Assembly: GCA_902364645.1 (NCBI GenBank)
Contig: CABJEP010000005.1
Coordinates: forward strand, 62,001 to 126,000
From: Coriobacteriaceae bacterium
GTDB lineage: Bacteria; Actinomycetota; Coriobacteriia; Coriobacteriales; Coriobacteriaceae
DNA: 64,000 nucleotides
Reading direction: 5' to 3'
A program made the translations under genes and the position numbers. Positions 1 to 6,743 of this stretch are shown here, piece after piece. Within the stretch, counting starts at the first letter, position 1. The number at the start of each line of letters is the position of its first letter. The notes beneath the pieces were generated by a model, which saw only the letters and a program-made list of their open reading frames with translations, searched no databases and had not been told where the DNA came from.

Positions 1-1136
1 TCACGTTTCTTGTGATGAACCTGGGCGTGTGTGCCATCCTGTGGGTGGGCGGCATCCAGGTCAACGTGGGCGAGCTCACGCAGGGCCAGGTCATGGCGTT
101 CGTCAACTACATGACGCAGACCCTGACCTCCATCGTGTACGTCGCCAACCTGGTCGTGGTCTTTACCAAGGCGAGCGCCAGTGCGTCACGTATCAACGAG
201 GTGCTCAATTGCGTGCCGAGCATCACCGACGAGGGCAACCAGCCGGTCGCGCTGCCCGAGCCGGGCAATGTCGCTCCGACCTCCGCGCTGAGCTTGAGCC
301 ATGCGAGCTTCTCTTTTGGCGCCGGCGCTGCCAACGCCGTCAACGATGTGAGTCTGGAACTCCCGCTGGGCAAGACGCTCGGCATTATCGGCGGCACGGG
401 CAGTGGCAAGTCCACGCTCGTTTCGCTTATCCCGCGCCTGTACGATGCGGGCACCGGCAGCGTGAGCGTAATGGGCGCCGACGTGCGCACCTGGCCGCTC
501 GATCAGCTGCGCCACGTGGTCGCGACCGTCCCGCAGCGCGCGTCGCTGGTGAGCGGCACCATCCGCAGCAACCTGACCTGGCGTGACGAGGCGGCGACCG
601 ACGAGGAGCTCTGGGCGGCGCTCGACATAGCGCAGGCGAGCGAGTTCGTGCACAACAAGCCCCAGGGGCTCGACGCCCCGGTCGAGGCGGGCGGCAAGAA
701 CTTCAGCGGCGGTCAGCGCCAGCGCCTGACTATCGCGCGCGCCCTGGTGGGTTCGCCTCAGATATTGATCATGGACGATTCCGCCTCGGCGCTCGACTTT
801 AAGACTGATGCGGCGCTTCGCCGTGCCATTCGCGAGCGCAGCATGCGCGGTGCCGCCGAGGGCGGGCTGCCGCTCACGACGGTGATTGTGAGCCAGCGCG
901 TCTCGACCGTGCGCGACGCCGATATGATCTGCGTACTCGACCACGGCTCGGTTGCGGGCCTGGGCACGCACGATGAGCTGTACACGACCTGCCAGCTCTA
1001 CCGCGAAATCTGTCAGTCGCAGCTTCGCCGTGAGGAGCTCGAGGGTCAGCAGGGGAGCGCGTCGCCCGCCCCCGCCCCAGGCGCCGCGCCCGCCTCGACT
1101 GCCCCCGCATCCGTCTGCACAAAGGAGGGCTGCTAG
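1..1136 (+). CDS. ABC exporter subunit, permease-ATPase fusion (5' end outside window)
   Basis: Half of a type IV (exporter-fold) ABC transporter: the end of the transmembrane domain followed by a complete nucleotide-binding domain. The reading frame is open to the window edge, so the true start lies upstream. Walker A (GGTGSGKST) is encoded near 390-416, the signature FSGGQRQRL near 702, and Walker B reads IMDDSASALD near 765-795. The second Asp of MDD replaces the usual catalytic Glu, which marks the non-catalytic half of a heterodimeric exporter. The stop codon is followed directly by the ATG of the partner subunit at 1137, and the partner's Shine-Dalgarno (AAAGGAGG) lies inside this 3' end, so the two are translationally linked. 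Substrate cannot be told from sequence; multidrug or peptide export is typical. Confidence 0.9.
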   Translation, partial: TFLVMNLGVCAILWVGGIQVNVGELTQGQVMAFVNYMTQTLTSIVYVANLVVVFTKASASASRINEVLNCVPSITDEGNQPVALPEPGNVAPTSALSLSHASFSFGAGAANAVNDVSLELPLGKTLGIIGGTGSGKSTLVSLIPRLYDAGTGSVSVMGADVRTWPLDQLRHVVATVPQRASLVSGTIRSNLTWRDEAATDEELWAALDIAQASEFVHNKPQGLDAPVEAGGKNFSGGQRQRLTIARALVGSPQILIMDDSASALDFKTDAALRRAIRERSMRGAAEGGLPLTTVIVSQRVSTVRDADMICVLDHGSVAGLGTHDELYTTCQLYREICQSQLRREELEGQQGSASPAPAPGAAPASTAPASVCTKEGC

Positions 1137-2996
1137 ATGAATCCGTATACTTCCTCCGGTTCGGTCGCCACGATGACCGCTAACGTGTCCGGCAACGATA
1201 ACCTTAACGACCTGGGCGACGGTCCGCGCCAACCCGGTGATCCCGAGCGCTATCCCGTGGGTGCGGTGACCCGCCGCCTGATGGGTTACGTCCGTCCGCA
1301 CCGTATTTCGTTTACGGCGTCGTTTGTGAGCGCCGCCGTCTCGGTGATCTTACAGCTCTATACGCCTATTCTCATTGGCGAGGGCATCGACCTGATCGTT
1401 GCCGCGGGCCAGGTGAATTTCGATGCACTGCTGCCGCTTGTCACCAAACTCGCGATTGTCGTCGTAGGTGCCGCGGCCTTCCAGTGGCTGCAGGGCTACT
1501 GCGTCAACCGCCTGTCCTACGAGACGGTGCGTGACATGCGCGTGGAGGCGAGCGACAAGCTCAGCCGTATGCCGCTCAGCTTTATCGACAGCCATGCCCA
1601 CGGCGACCTTATGAGCCGCGTGGTCAATGACGTCGACCAGGTGGGCGACGGTCTGCTGCAGGGCTTCACGCAGCTCTTCACCGGCGTTATCACCATCGTG
1701 GGCACGCTCGCGTTTATGCTCTCCATTAACCTGGCCATGACGCTCGTGGTGGTGCTCGTCACGCCGCTTTCCATTTTTGCAGCCGGCGCCATCGCCAAGC
1801 TTTCCAACAAGAGCTTTACGGCACAGCAGCGCATCCAGGGCCAACTTGGCGGTCATATCGAGGAGTATGTTGGTGAACAAAAGCTCGTGGACGCCTTCGC
1901 CTACGGCCCGAGCGCTCAGCAGCGCTTCGATGTCCTCAACGCCGAGCTCTATACGGCAGGTGAGCGCGCACAGTTTATGGGCTCGCTCTCTAACCCCGGC
2001 ACGCGCTTTATCAACAACATCATCTACGCCGTGGTCGCCGTGATCGGCTGCGTCGGTGTGATCACAGGTGTGCCCGCGGCGCTTACGGTGGGCGGCGTGC
2101 AGATTTTCCTGTCCTACGCCAACCAGTACACCAAGCCGTTCAACGAGGTCACCAACGTCATTACGCAAATCCAGACGGCGTATGCCTCGGCGCGCCGCAT
2201 GTTCGCGCTGCTCGACGCCCGTGAGCAAGAGCCCGATGCGCCAGATGCCGTGGAGCTTGCTGCCCCACAGGGCGAGGTGACCTTTGAGCACGTGGACTTT
2301 AGCTACGTGCCCGACCGCAAGCTGCTGCAGGATATCTGCATCGATGCCAAGCCCGGCATGCGCTTTGCCCTGGTCGGCCCCACGGGCTGTGGCAAGACGA
2401 CGCTCATCAACCTGTTGCTGCGCTTTTACGATATCGACGCCGGTCGCATTGCGGTCGATGGCCGTTCCTCGCGTGACTACACGCGCGCAAGCCTGCGCCG
2501 TGCCTTTGGCATGGTGCTGCAGGACACTTGGCTGTTTGAGGGCACCGTGGCGGAAAACATCGCTTACGGTTGCCCGGATGCCACGCGCGAACAGGTTATC
2601 GAGGCTGCCAAGCGCGCGCATGCGCACAAGTTTATCGTGCAGCTGCCAGGCGGCTACGATACGGTGATCGGCGAGGACGGCGGCACGTTTAGCCAAGGTC
2701 AAAAACAGCTGCTGTGCATCGCGCGCGCCATGCTCACCGACCCGGCGATCTTGCTGCTGGACGAGGCGACCTCGAGCATCGATACGCGCACCGAGCTGCA
2801 GGTTCAGGCGGCATTTGACGAGCTCATGGCCGGTCGTACCAGCTTTGTGGTGGCGCATCGCCTGAGCACGATTCGCAACGCCGACTGCATTCTGGTCATG
2901 CGCGACGGCGAGATTATCGAGCGCGGCACGCACGACGAGCTGCTAGCGGCAGGTGGCTTCTACGCCGAACTCTACCGCAGCCAATTCGCCCAGTGA
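1137..2996 (+). CDS. ABC exporter subunit, permease-ATPase fusion (catalytic partner)
   Basis: A 619-residue full-length half-transporter: a non-conserved N-terminal tail of about 45 residues, a six-helix transmembrane domain to about residue 340, then the ATPase domain. It has Walker A GPTGCGKTT, an intact Walker B with catalytic Glu (LLLDEATSS) and an H-loop (VAHRLST), but a degenerate signature (FSQGQ rather than LSGGQ). The preceding gene has the reverse pattern, so one ATP site of the heterodimer is consensus and the other degenerate, as in BmrCD- or TM287/288-type exporters (family knowledge). The ATG abuts the upstream stop and has an AAAGGAGG ribosome site. No clear terminator follows. 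Confidence 0.93.
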   Translation: MNPYTSSGSVATMTANVSGNDNLNDLGDGPRQPGDPERYPVGAVTRRLMGYVRPHRISFTASFVSAAVSVILQLYTPILIGEGIDLIVAAGQVNFDALLPLVTKLAIVVVGAAAFQWLQGYCVNRLSYETVRDMRVEASDKLSRMPLSFIDSHAHGDLMSRVVNDVDQVGDGLLQGFTQLFTGVITIVGTLAFMLSINLAMTLVVVLVTPLSIFAAGAIAKLSNKSFTAQQRIQGQLGGHIEEYVGEQKLVDAFAYGPSAQQRFDVLNAELYTAGERAQFMGSLSNPGTRFINNIIYAVVAVIGCVGVITGVPAALTVGGVQIFLSYANQYTKPFNEVTNVITQIQTAYASARRMFALLDAREQEPDAPDAVELAAPQGEVTFEHVDFSYVPDRKLLQDICIDAKPGMRFALVGPTGCGKTTLINLLLRFYDIDAGRIAVDGRSSRDYTRASLRRAFGMVLQDTWLFEGTVAENIAYGCPDATREQVIEAAKRAHAHKFIVQLPGGYDTVIGEDGGTFSQGQKQLLCIARAMLTDPAILLLDEATSSIDTRTELQVQAAFDELMAGRTSFVVAHRLSTIRNADCILVMRDGEIIERGTHDELLAAGGFYAELYRSQFAQ

Positions 2997-3071
2997 GCAA
3001 GCCCGTGGGGCAAATTAATCAGGTTTGTTTGTCCCATAGAGCGATCTTGTTATATAGCGTTCTACCAGCGC

Positions 3072-3163
3072 GTGAAACATTTTGACGATACTCCGTGACA
3101 CAATTTGACGGCGTTTTGTGAAACAGTTTTTCGGCCATTCGTGAAACGTTCTGCGGCGGTTTC
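3072..3163 (+). repeat. Four direct repeats with an exact 23-bp period
   Basis: GTGAAAC-like blocks start at 3072, 3095, 3118 and 3141, each exactly 23 bp apart. The consensus is roughly GTGAAACA.TTTT.CGGC followed by variable bases; the second copy has GTGACAC. They lie in the 317-bp gap upstream of the flavodoxin-like gene, 70-160 bp ahead of its candidate promoter. A regular 23-bp spacing (about two helical turns) suggests cooperative binding of a regulator. A minus-strand open frame crosses the repeats but shows no protein-like composition. Nothing else gene-like is visible in 2997-3313. Confidence 0.7.
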
Positions 3164-3232
3164 AATCCGAAGTACATACTGTTCGAAATCTGTCCAAAGA
3201 TGTCGTCTGCGTCGCCAATCGACAGACGGTGG

Positions 3233-3260
3233 TTTACATCTGTCACGTTAGTACTAAGAT
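3233..3260 (+). promoter_or_regulatory. Candidate promoter for flavodoxin-like gene
   Basis: TTTACA at 3233-3238 and TAAGAT at 3255-3260 are separated by 16 bp and sit about 55 bp ahead of the coding start. This is a plausible sigma-70-type promoter in an AT-rich stretch; start sites are not proven by sequence alone. Confidence 0.35.
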
Positions 3261-3313
3261 ATTCATCTAATAAATTGCATTAGTGGCTTTAGTTTTGGGG
3301 GAAACGAGGCAAC

Positions 3314-3871
3314 GTGACTATGACGTGCTCTTTGGTGGTTAACAGCAAGAGCGGTAATACCAGGATGGTTTCGGGTGCGATCAAGCGCGCTCTGCAGGTT
3401 GCGGGCGTTGAGTTTGTCCATGCCGCGGCGTTGAGCGACGATGCGGACGCAGATCAGGTTGCGCTCGAGGCGCAGGGCGCCTGCGCGGCCGACACGGTGC
3501 TCGTCGGTTTTTGGTGCGACAAGGGCGCGTGCACGCCTTCGGTCGCGGCGTTGCTCTCCGCCTTGCACGGTAAGCGCGTCTTCCTGTTTGGCACCTGCGG
3601 CTTTGGGGCCGACCAGAGCTATTATCAGCAGATTATCGACCGCGTAACTTCCAATTTGGCTGGGGATGCCGAGCTTGCGGGCTGGGCGATGTGCCAGGGC
3701 AAGATGGGCCCCGCGGTCAAGCAGCGCTACGAGGCCATGCTCGAGCAAGATCCCGAAAACGCCCGATTTAAGATGCTGCTCGACAACTGGGTTGCCGCAA
3801 AGGATCACCCCACTAAGGAGGATCTGGACAACATGGCCGCAGCCGCAAAGAAGGCCGTGCTGGGAGAGTAG
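3314..3871 (+). CDS. Flavodoxin-like protein (Flavodoxin_3/BilS-like)
   Basis: A 185-residue single-domain flavodoxin-fold protein. The N-terminal strand is followed by an SKSGNTR phosphate-binding loop, the typical flavodoxin FMN site (T/SxTGNT). A second conserved stretch, LFGTCGFGAD near residue 95, fits the other FMN loop. Length and the long C-terminal helical tail resemble the Flavodoxin_3 family, which includes the BilS protein paired with bilirubin reductase in some gut bacteria; no reductase gene is adjacent here, so that role is not claimed. The start could be GTG 3314 or ATG 3320; the AGG ahead of them fits the ATG spacing slightly better. A terminator follows at 3914. Confidence 0.75.
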   Translation: MTMTCSLVVNSKSGNTRMVSGAIKRALQVAGVEFVHAAALSDDADADQVALEAQGACAADTVLVGFWCDKGACTPSVAALLSALHGKRVFLFGTCGFGADQSYYQQIIDRVTSNLAGDAELAGWAMCQGKMGPAVKQRYEAMLEQDPENARFKMLLDNWVAAKDHPTKEDLDNMAAAAKKAVLGE

Positions 3872-3913
3872 CTTCGCCGTTCGCGGTCCTTCGTGCAAAA
3901 CAATACAAATGTG

Positions 3914-3943
3914 AAAGCCTCGAAGTTCTCGAGGCTTTTTTCT
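3914..3943 (+). terminator. Rho-independent terminator after flavodoxin-like gene
   Basis: AGCCTCGA and TCGAGGCT arms with a short loop are followed by a run of six T. It ends the flavodoxin transcript about 45 bp after the stop codon. Confidence 0.85.
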
Positions 3944-3958
3944 TGACACGAGGGCGCT

Positions 3959-4290
3959 CCTTTATTGATGGAAGGCCTAATAAGCTGATTGTTCTATGCC
4001 CGGATGTGTGCGGAGTGGGATGGGATTTCCGGATGGGTGGGGTTGCGGAAGCTGCGTCCCGGAATTTGCCTTTGGAATGGGATGCGGTTTCCCGTTGAGG
4101 GGCTCTGTGGAAACCGCATCCCAGTTTTCGGCCGAGAAATGGGATGCCGTTTCCGGTTGAGGGCCTTGGCGGAAAGCGCGACCCGGAATTTGCGATCGGA
4201 GTGGGATGTGGTTTCCCAACGGGGCCACAAGCGGAAACCGCATCCCACTCCGGACGTGAATTCTGGGACACGGTTCTCAGAGGATTATGG
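3959..4290. repeat. 62-bp hairpin repeat array A (left of SipW locus)
   Basis: The TGGGA block recurs at 4016, 4078, 4140, 4202 and 4264, each exactly 62 bp apart. Every unit is itself an inverted repeat. The best one, 4078-4123, has a perfect 15-bp stem (TGGGATGCGGTTTCC and its complement) around a 16-nt loop. The array begins with a leader containing AAGGCCTAATAAGCTGAT, which is shared with array B at 13665-13990. Units differ in sequence and 62 is not a multiple of three, so neither a CRISPR nor a coding repeat fits. It may be a structured RNA array, a protein-binding array or a recombination hotspot. Confidence 0.85.
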
Positions 4291-4375
4291 GCTGCGAACT
4301 ACATGGGGCTGTCATAAAACTCCGGCAAGGGGAGGGTCGGAAATAAATGACACTTCCAGTAGTTTGTTTTAATGT

Positions 4376-4384
4376 GGGGGGGGG
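4376..4384 (+). repeat. G9 homopolymer tract upstream of sipW
   Basis: Nine consecutive G bases lie in an otherwise AT-rich intergenic stretch, 300 bp before the sipW start. Tracts of this kind are classical slipped-strand sites. The rest of 4291-4683 has no gene: it is AT-rich, contains an A7 run near 4405 and a hairpin at 4516-4562, and must hold the promoter of the surface locus, although no convincing -35/-10 pair stands out. Confidence 0.6.
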
Positions 4385-4515
4385 TACCATTATTTTAGTT
4401 TCGCAAAAAAATCGAACCTCCTATGGGGAAGTTGCGTAGGGGGTTAGTCGTAAGTATTGGATAAAACAGACTAATTTGGGGATAAATGGCCACTTACGCC
4501 AAAATAAGTAGCATT

Positions 4516-4562
4516 TAGCGATAAAACATTGAAAAATGTGTAGCACATCGCTATGTTTTTAT
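4516..4562 (+). terminator. Nested hairpin with T-rich tail in sipW leader
   Basis: Outer arms TAGCGAT (4516-4522) and ATCGCTA (4547-4553) enclose an inner ACATT-GAAA-AATGT hairpin and are followed by TGTTTTTATT. This is terminator- or attenuator-like, 120 bp ahead of sipW. It may stop read-through from upstream or regulate the locus. Confidence 0.45.
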
Positions 4563-4683
4563 TACGAAAAGATTCCAAATTGGCTTATTTCGGACTCACT
4601 TTTCAAGCGCCTTGCGGTTCCTGTTGAAACTTGCTGACCTTTGGATGGGTAGAATAGGTCCTCAAGGGGGATGAATTATCACT

Positions 4684-5241
4684 TTGACGGCGCGCAGACT
4701 CAAACGATTTATTACGCTTTTGAGTAGCTTGGCGTTCGCGCTTGTCATAGCCCTTGCCGTTGTTTCTTTTGTGCCTCGCGCATTTGGATACACACCCTTT
4801 GCTGTGCTTTCGGGCTCTATGGAGCCCGAGTTTCCCGTCGGCTCCATGGTGTTTGTTCGCCAAGTTGAGCCAACGGATATTGCCGTGGGCGACAATGCAA
4901 CCTTTTACCGCTCCGACGGTGCCGTGGTGACGCACCAGGTGTACGAGATCGACCCTGTGGCACAGACGATCGGTACGCAGGGAATCGCAAACAAAAATGC
5001 AGATGGAACCATCATGCACGACGCCGAGCAGACGCCTTTTTCACGCGTGATCGGTGTCGTTTCTTTTTGTGTCCCTTACCTGGGCTTCGTTAACGCATAT
5101 TGCACGACGATGCCCGGTTTGCTTGTTGTGGTGGCCGTTCTGGCGCTGCTGGTCGCGGCGTCGATAGTGCTCGATCGGGTGGTTTCCGACGAGCCTGCGG
5201 GTAAGCATGCCCGCGTGCATGCGAGGGAGCGGCGTTCATAG
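4684..5241 (+). CDS. sipW: SipW-type (ER/archaeal-type) signal peptidase I
   Basis: A 185-residue membrane peptidase that would remove SipW-type signal peptides from the exported proteins encoded just downstream. The N-terminus has a basic RRLKR stretch and one transmembrane helix (about residues 10-30). The catalytic Ser is in SGSMEP (S45). The second catalytic residue is His (VVTHQV, H84) instead of Lys, the hallmark of the SipW/ER class. A second transmembrane helix (about 145-165) and a basic tail follow. The start is TTG 4684, because upstream in-frame codons run into a TGA at 4672; AAGGGGG at 4664-4670 is a rather distant ribosome site. It is the first gene of the surface locus. Confidence 0.88.
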   Translation: MTARRLKRFITLLSSLAFALVIALAVVSFVPRAFGYTPFAVLSGSMEPEFPVGSMVFVRQVEPTDIAVGDNATFYRSDGAVVTHQVYEIDPVAQTIGTQGIANKNADGTIMHDAEQTPFSRVIGVVSFCVPYLGFVNAYCTTMPGLLVVVAVLALLVAASIVLDRVVSDEPAGKHARVHARERRS

Positions 5242-5311
5242 CGGCAGGGAAAAGCGTCGGCGGCGGTAGGGGCCGTTGCCGGGGAAGACGATTCTCGAAA
5301 GGAAGAGAACG

Positions 5312-6001
5312 ATGGAAAACAAGAAGAAAAAGCGCTACGGCATCATTGCCGCCCTGCTGCTGTTGGTGCTGGCCGCCGGCGTTGGCACCTATGCATGGCT
5401 GACGGCGCAGTCGGGCCTGACCAACAACTTCACTACTGCGGGCATCAACAAGCCCACCACTAATCCTGATAATCCGGATCAGCCGATTCCGGATGACAAC
5501 ACTAAGGTCAACGGCAATCTGACCGAGACCAACTGGGTTGCGGACTCCAAGCTCGCCCCTGGCGTGTCTGTTCCTAAGAATCCTAATGTCGGTATTGGCA
5601 AGGGATCCGAGAACGCTTATGTGTACGTTTTCGTGAAGAACGCGACAGCGTCTGCTGGGGTTGATGATTCCAAGACGACTTACTTCACCATTAAAAATGG
5701 CTGGAAGGCCGTTGACGTGACCGCAGTTACGGGCGAGCCGACTCATTATCTCGGTGGCCTTTTCGTTTATGTTGGCGATGGGACCGAGGCAACTCCGCTT
5801 ATTGCCAGCAAGACCGAGGACAAGTGGACCGGTGAGCTGTTCAGCAATGTGACTACGCCCAAGGAGACCGAGCAAAAGGATTTCGCCAATCCTGCCACGA
5901 TGAAGGTCAACTGCTTCATTTACGCGGCAGACAACACTGCTGAGGGCTCGTCTGCGTCTGCTTTGACTGCTGCCAAGGCATGGGCTGACACTCTCAAGTA
6001 A
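5312..6001 (+). CDS. SipW-dependent exported protein, TasA/CalY-like candidate fibre subunit
   Basis: A 229-residue secreted protein. A basic start (MENKKKKRYG) precedes a hydrophobic stretch ending in GTYAWLTA, the recognisable SipW-type signal peptide seen in TasA and camelysin. The mature part is acidic, has a Pro/Asn-rich linker (TTNPDNPDQP) and a beta-rich domain without Cys in the signal-proximal region; one Cys lies near the end. It directly follows sipW and is closed off by its own terminator (6013-6073), so it can be produced in excess of the downstream genes. This is what a major fibre subunit would need, but that is inference. Start ATG 5312 is chosen for its AAAGGAAG ribosome site; an upstream in-frame extension lacks one. 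Confidence 0.8.
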   Translation: MENKKKKRYGIIAALLLLVLAAGVGTYAWLTAQSGLTNNFTTAGINKPTTNPDNPDQPIPDDNTKVNGNLTETNWVADSKLAPGVSVPKNPNVGIGKGSENAYVYVFVKNATASAGVDDSKTTYFTIKNGWKAVDVTAVTGEPTHYLGGLFVYVGDGTEATPLIASKTEDKWTGELFSNVTTPKETEQKDFANPATMKVNCFIYAADNTAEGSSASALTAAKAWADTLK

Positions 6002-6012
6002 TCCCACCCCCC

Positions 6013-6073
6013 ACTGAGATCCCGGCCCGCCCCCACCCCTATATTCGGGCTGGGATCTCAGTCCCCCTTTTTA
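6013..6073 (+). terminator. Strong terminator inside the surface locus
   Basis: Arms of 17 bp (starting ACTGAGATCCCGG at 6013; complement 6046-6062) enclose a C-rich loop and are followed by CCCCCTTTTTAT. It separates the fibre-subunit candidate from the downstream genes and probably sets unequal expression. Confidence 0.88.
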
Positions 6074-6092
6074 TCGACGACTGGCGAACGTA

Positions 6093-6740
6093 ATGCTCAA
6101 TAATCTTTCCGACAATCAGAAACGTACCTTGGCGCTTGCCGCGATGGCGCTGTTGGCCCTGGCGTGCCTGTGCGGCACGCTGGCTTTTACCGTTGATATG
6201 GTTCCGGCGAACAACGTCCTATCGTTTGGCAGCGTGAAGGTACGAGTCTGCGAATACACCCTCAACGAGCAAGGCGAAGAGATTCCGTTTGAGGCCAACG
6301 AGTACGGGGACTATCCCGACACCAAGGCCAGCGGCTCTGACATCAGCCGCATTGTGCGCGTGGAGAACGCTGGCGCGCAGCCTGAGTACGTTCGCGCGCG
6401 CCTGCGCATGACGTCGGTGGCACCAGACGGCTCGTGCGCGGATGCCTCGGGCAACGTTGCGTTTCATGTGAATGTGGGCGAGGGGTCCCCGTGGATCGAC
6501 GGCGGCGATGGGTGGTACTACTACCGCGGATTGGCCGGGCGTGGCGGCACGCTCGACCCCGGCGTCATGACGGAAAGCCTCATGGACTCGCTGCGCTTTG
6601 TGGGCGACTACCACGATGCCGCGCGCGGCGGCTCATTCAGGCTCGATATCGATGTTCAGGCCGTGCAGGCCAAAAACCAGCAGGCAAGCGATACCGCCCT
6701 CGACGTACTTGACGTTGTGGGTTGGCCGGAGGCGAACTAG
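6093..6740 (+). CDS. SipW-dependent exported protein (minor component)
   Basis: A 215-residue protein. The N-terminus has a hydrophobic stretch ending CGTLAFTVD, a SipW-type signal peptide. The mature domain is a beta-rich module containing VRVENAGAQPEYVRARLR and a conserved GWYYYRG. A related layout (PAYLRAAVDI..GFYYW) is seen in the protein at 12244-12813, so the two are paralogues that flank the giant adhesin gene. Such modules fit minor pilin-, cap- or assembly-type subunits, but this is inference. ATG 6093 follows the terminator by 20 bp without a strong ribosome site. The giant adhesin begins 3 bp after the stop. Confidence 0.72.
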   Translation: MLNNLSDNQKRTLALAAMALLALACLCGTLAFTVDMVPANNVLSFGSVKVRVCEYTLNEQGEEIPFEANEYGDYPDTKASGSDISRIVRVENAGAQPEYVRARLRMTSVAPDGSCADASGNVAFHVNVGEGSPWIDGGDGWYYYRGLAGRGGTLDPGVMTESLMDSLRFVGDYHDAARGGSFRLDIDVQAVQAKNQQASDTALDVLDVVGWPEAN

Positions 6741-6743
6741 CCT

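Noticed and set aside
186..1301. Long antisense frames opposite GC-rich genes (also 1350-2933, 10389-11870, 17741-19528, 27136-28506, 54992-56683 and others)
   Set aside because: Typical shadows of high-GC coding regions: they lie opposite clear protein families and consist of Arg/His/Ala/Gly-rich sequence without motifs.
3019..3246. Minus-strand 75-residue frame over the 23-bp repeats
   Set aside because: Its composition reflects the DNA repeats; no start signal, no family, and not the same codon use as neighbours.
3959..4290. 62-bp array as CRISPR
   Set aside because: The units are diverged from one another, are themselves hairpins along their whole length, and have no alternating constant repeat and unique spacer; no cas genes are nearby.
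3977..4372. Open frames on both strands through the hairpin arrays
   Set aside because: The 62-bp period is not a multiple of three, frames differ in each unit, and no ribosome site or protein family is seen. They are by-products of the repeats.
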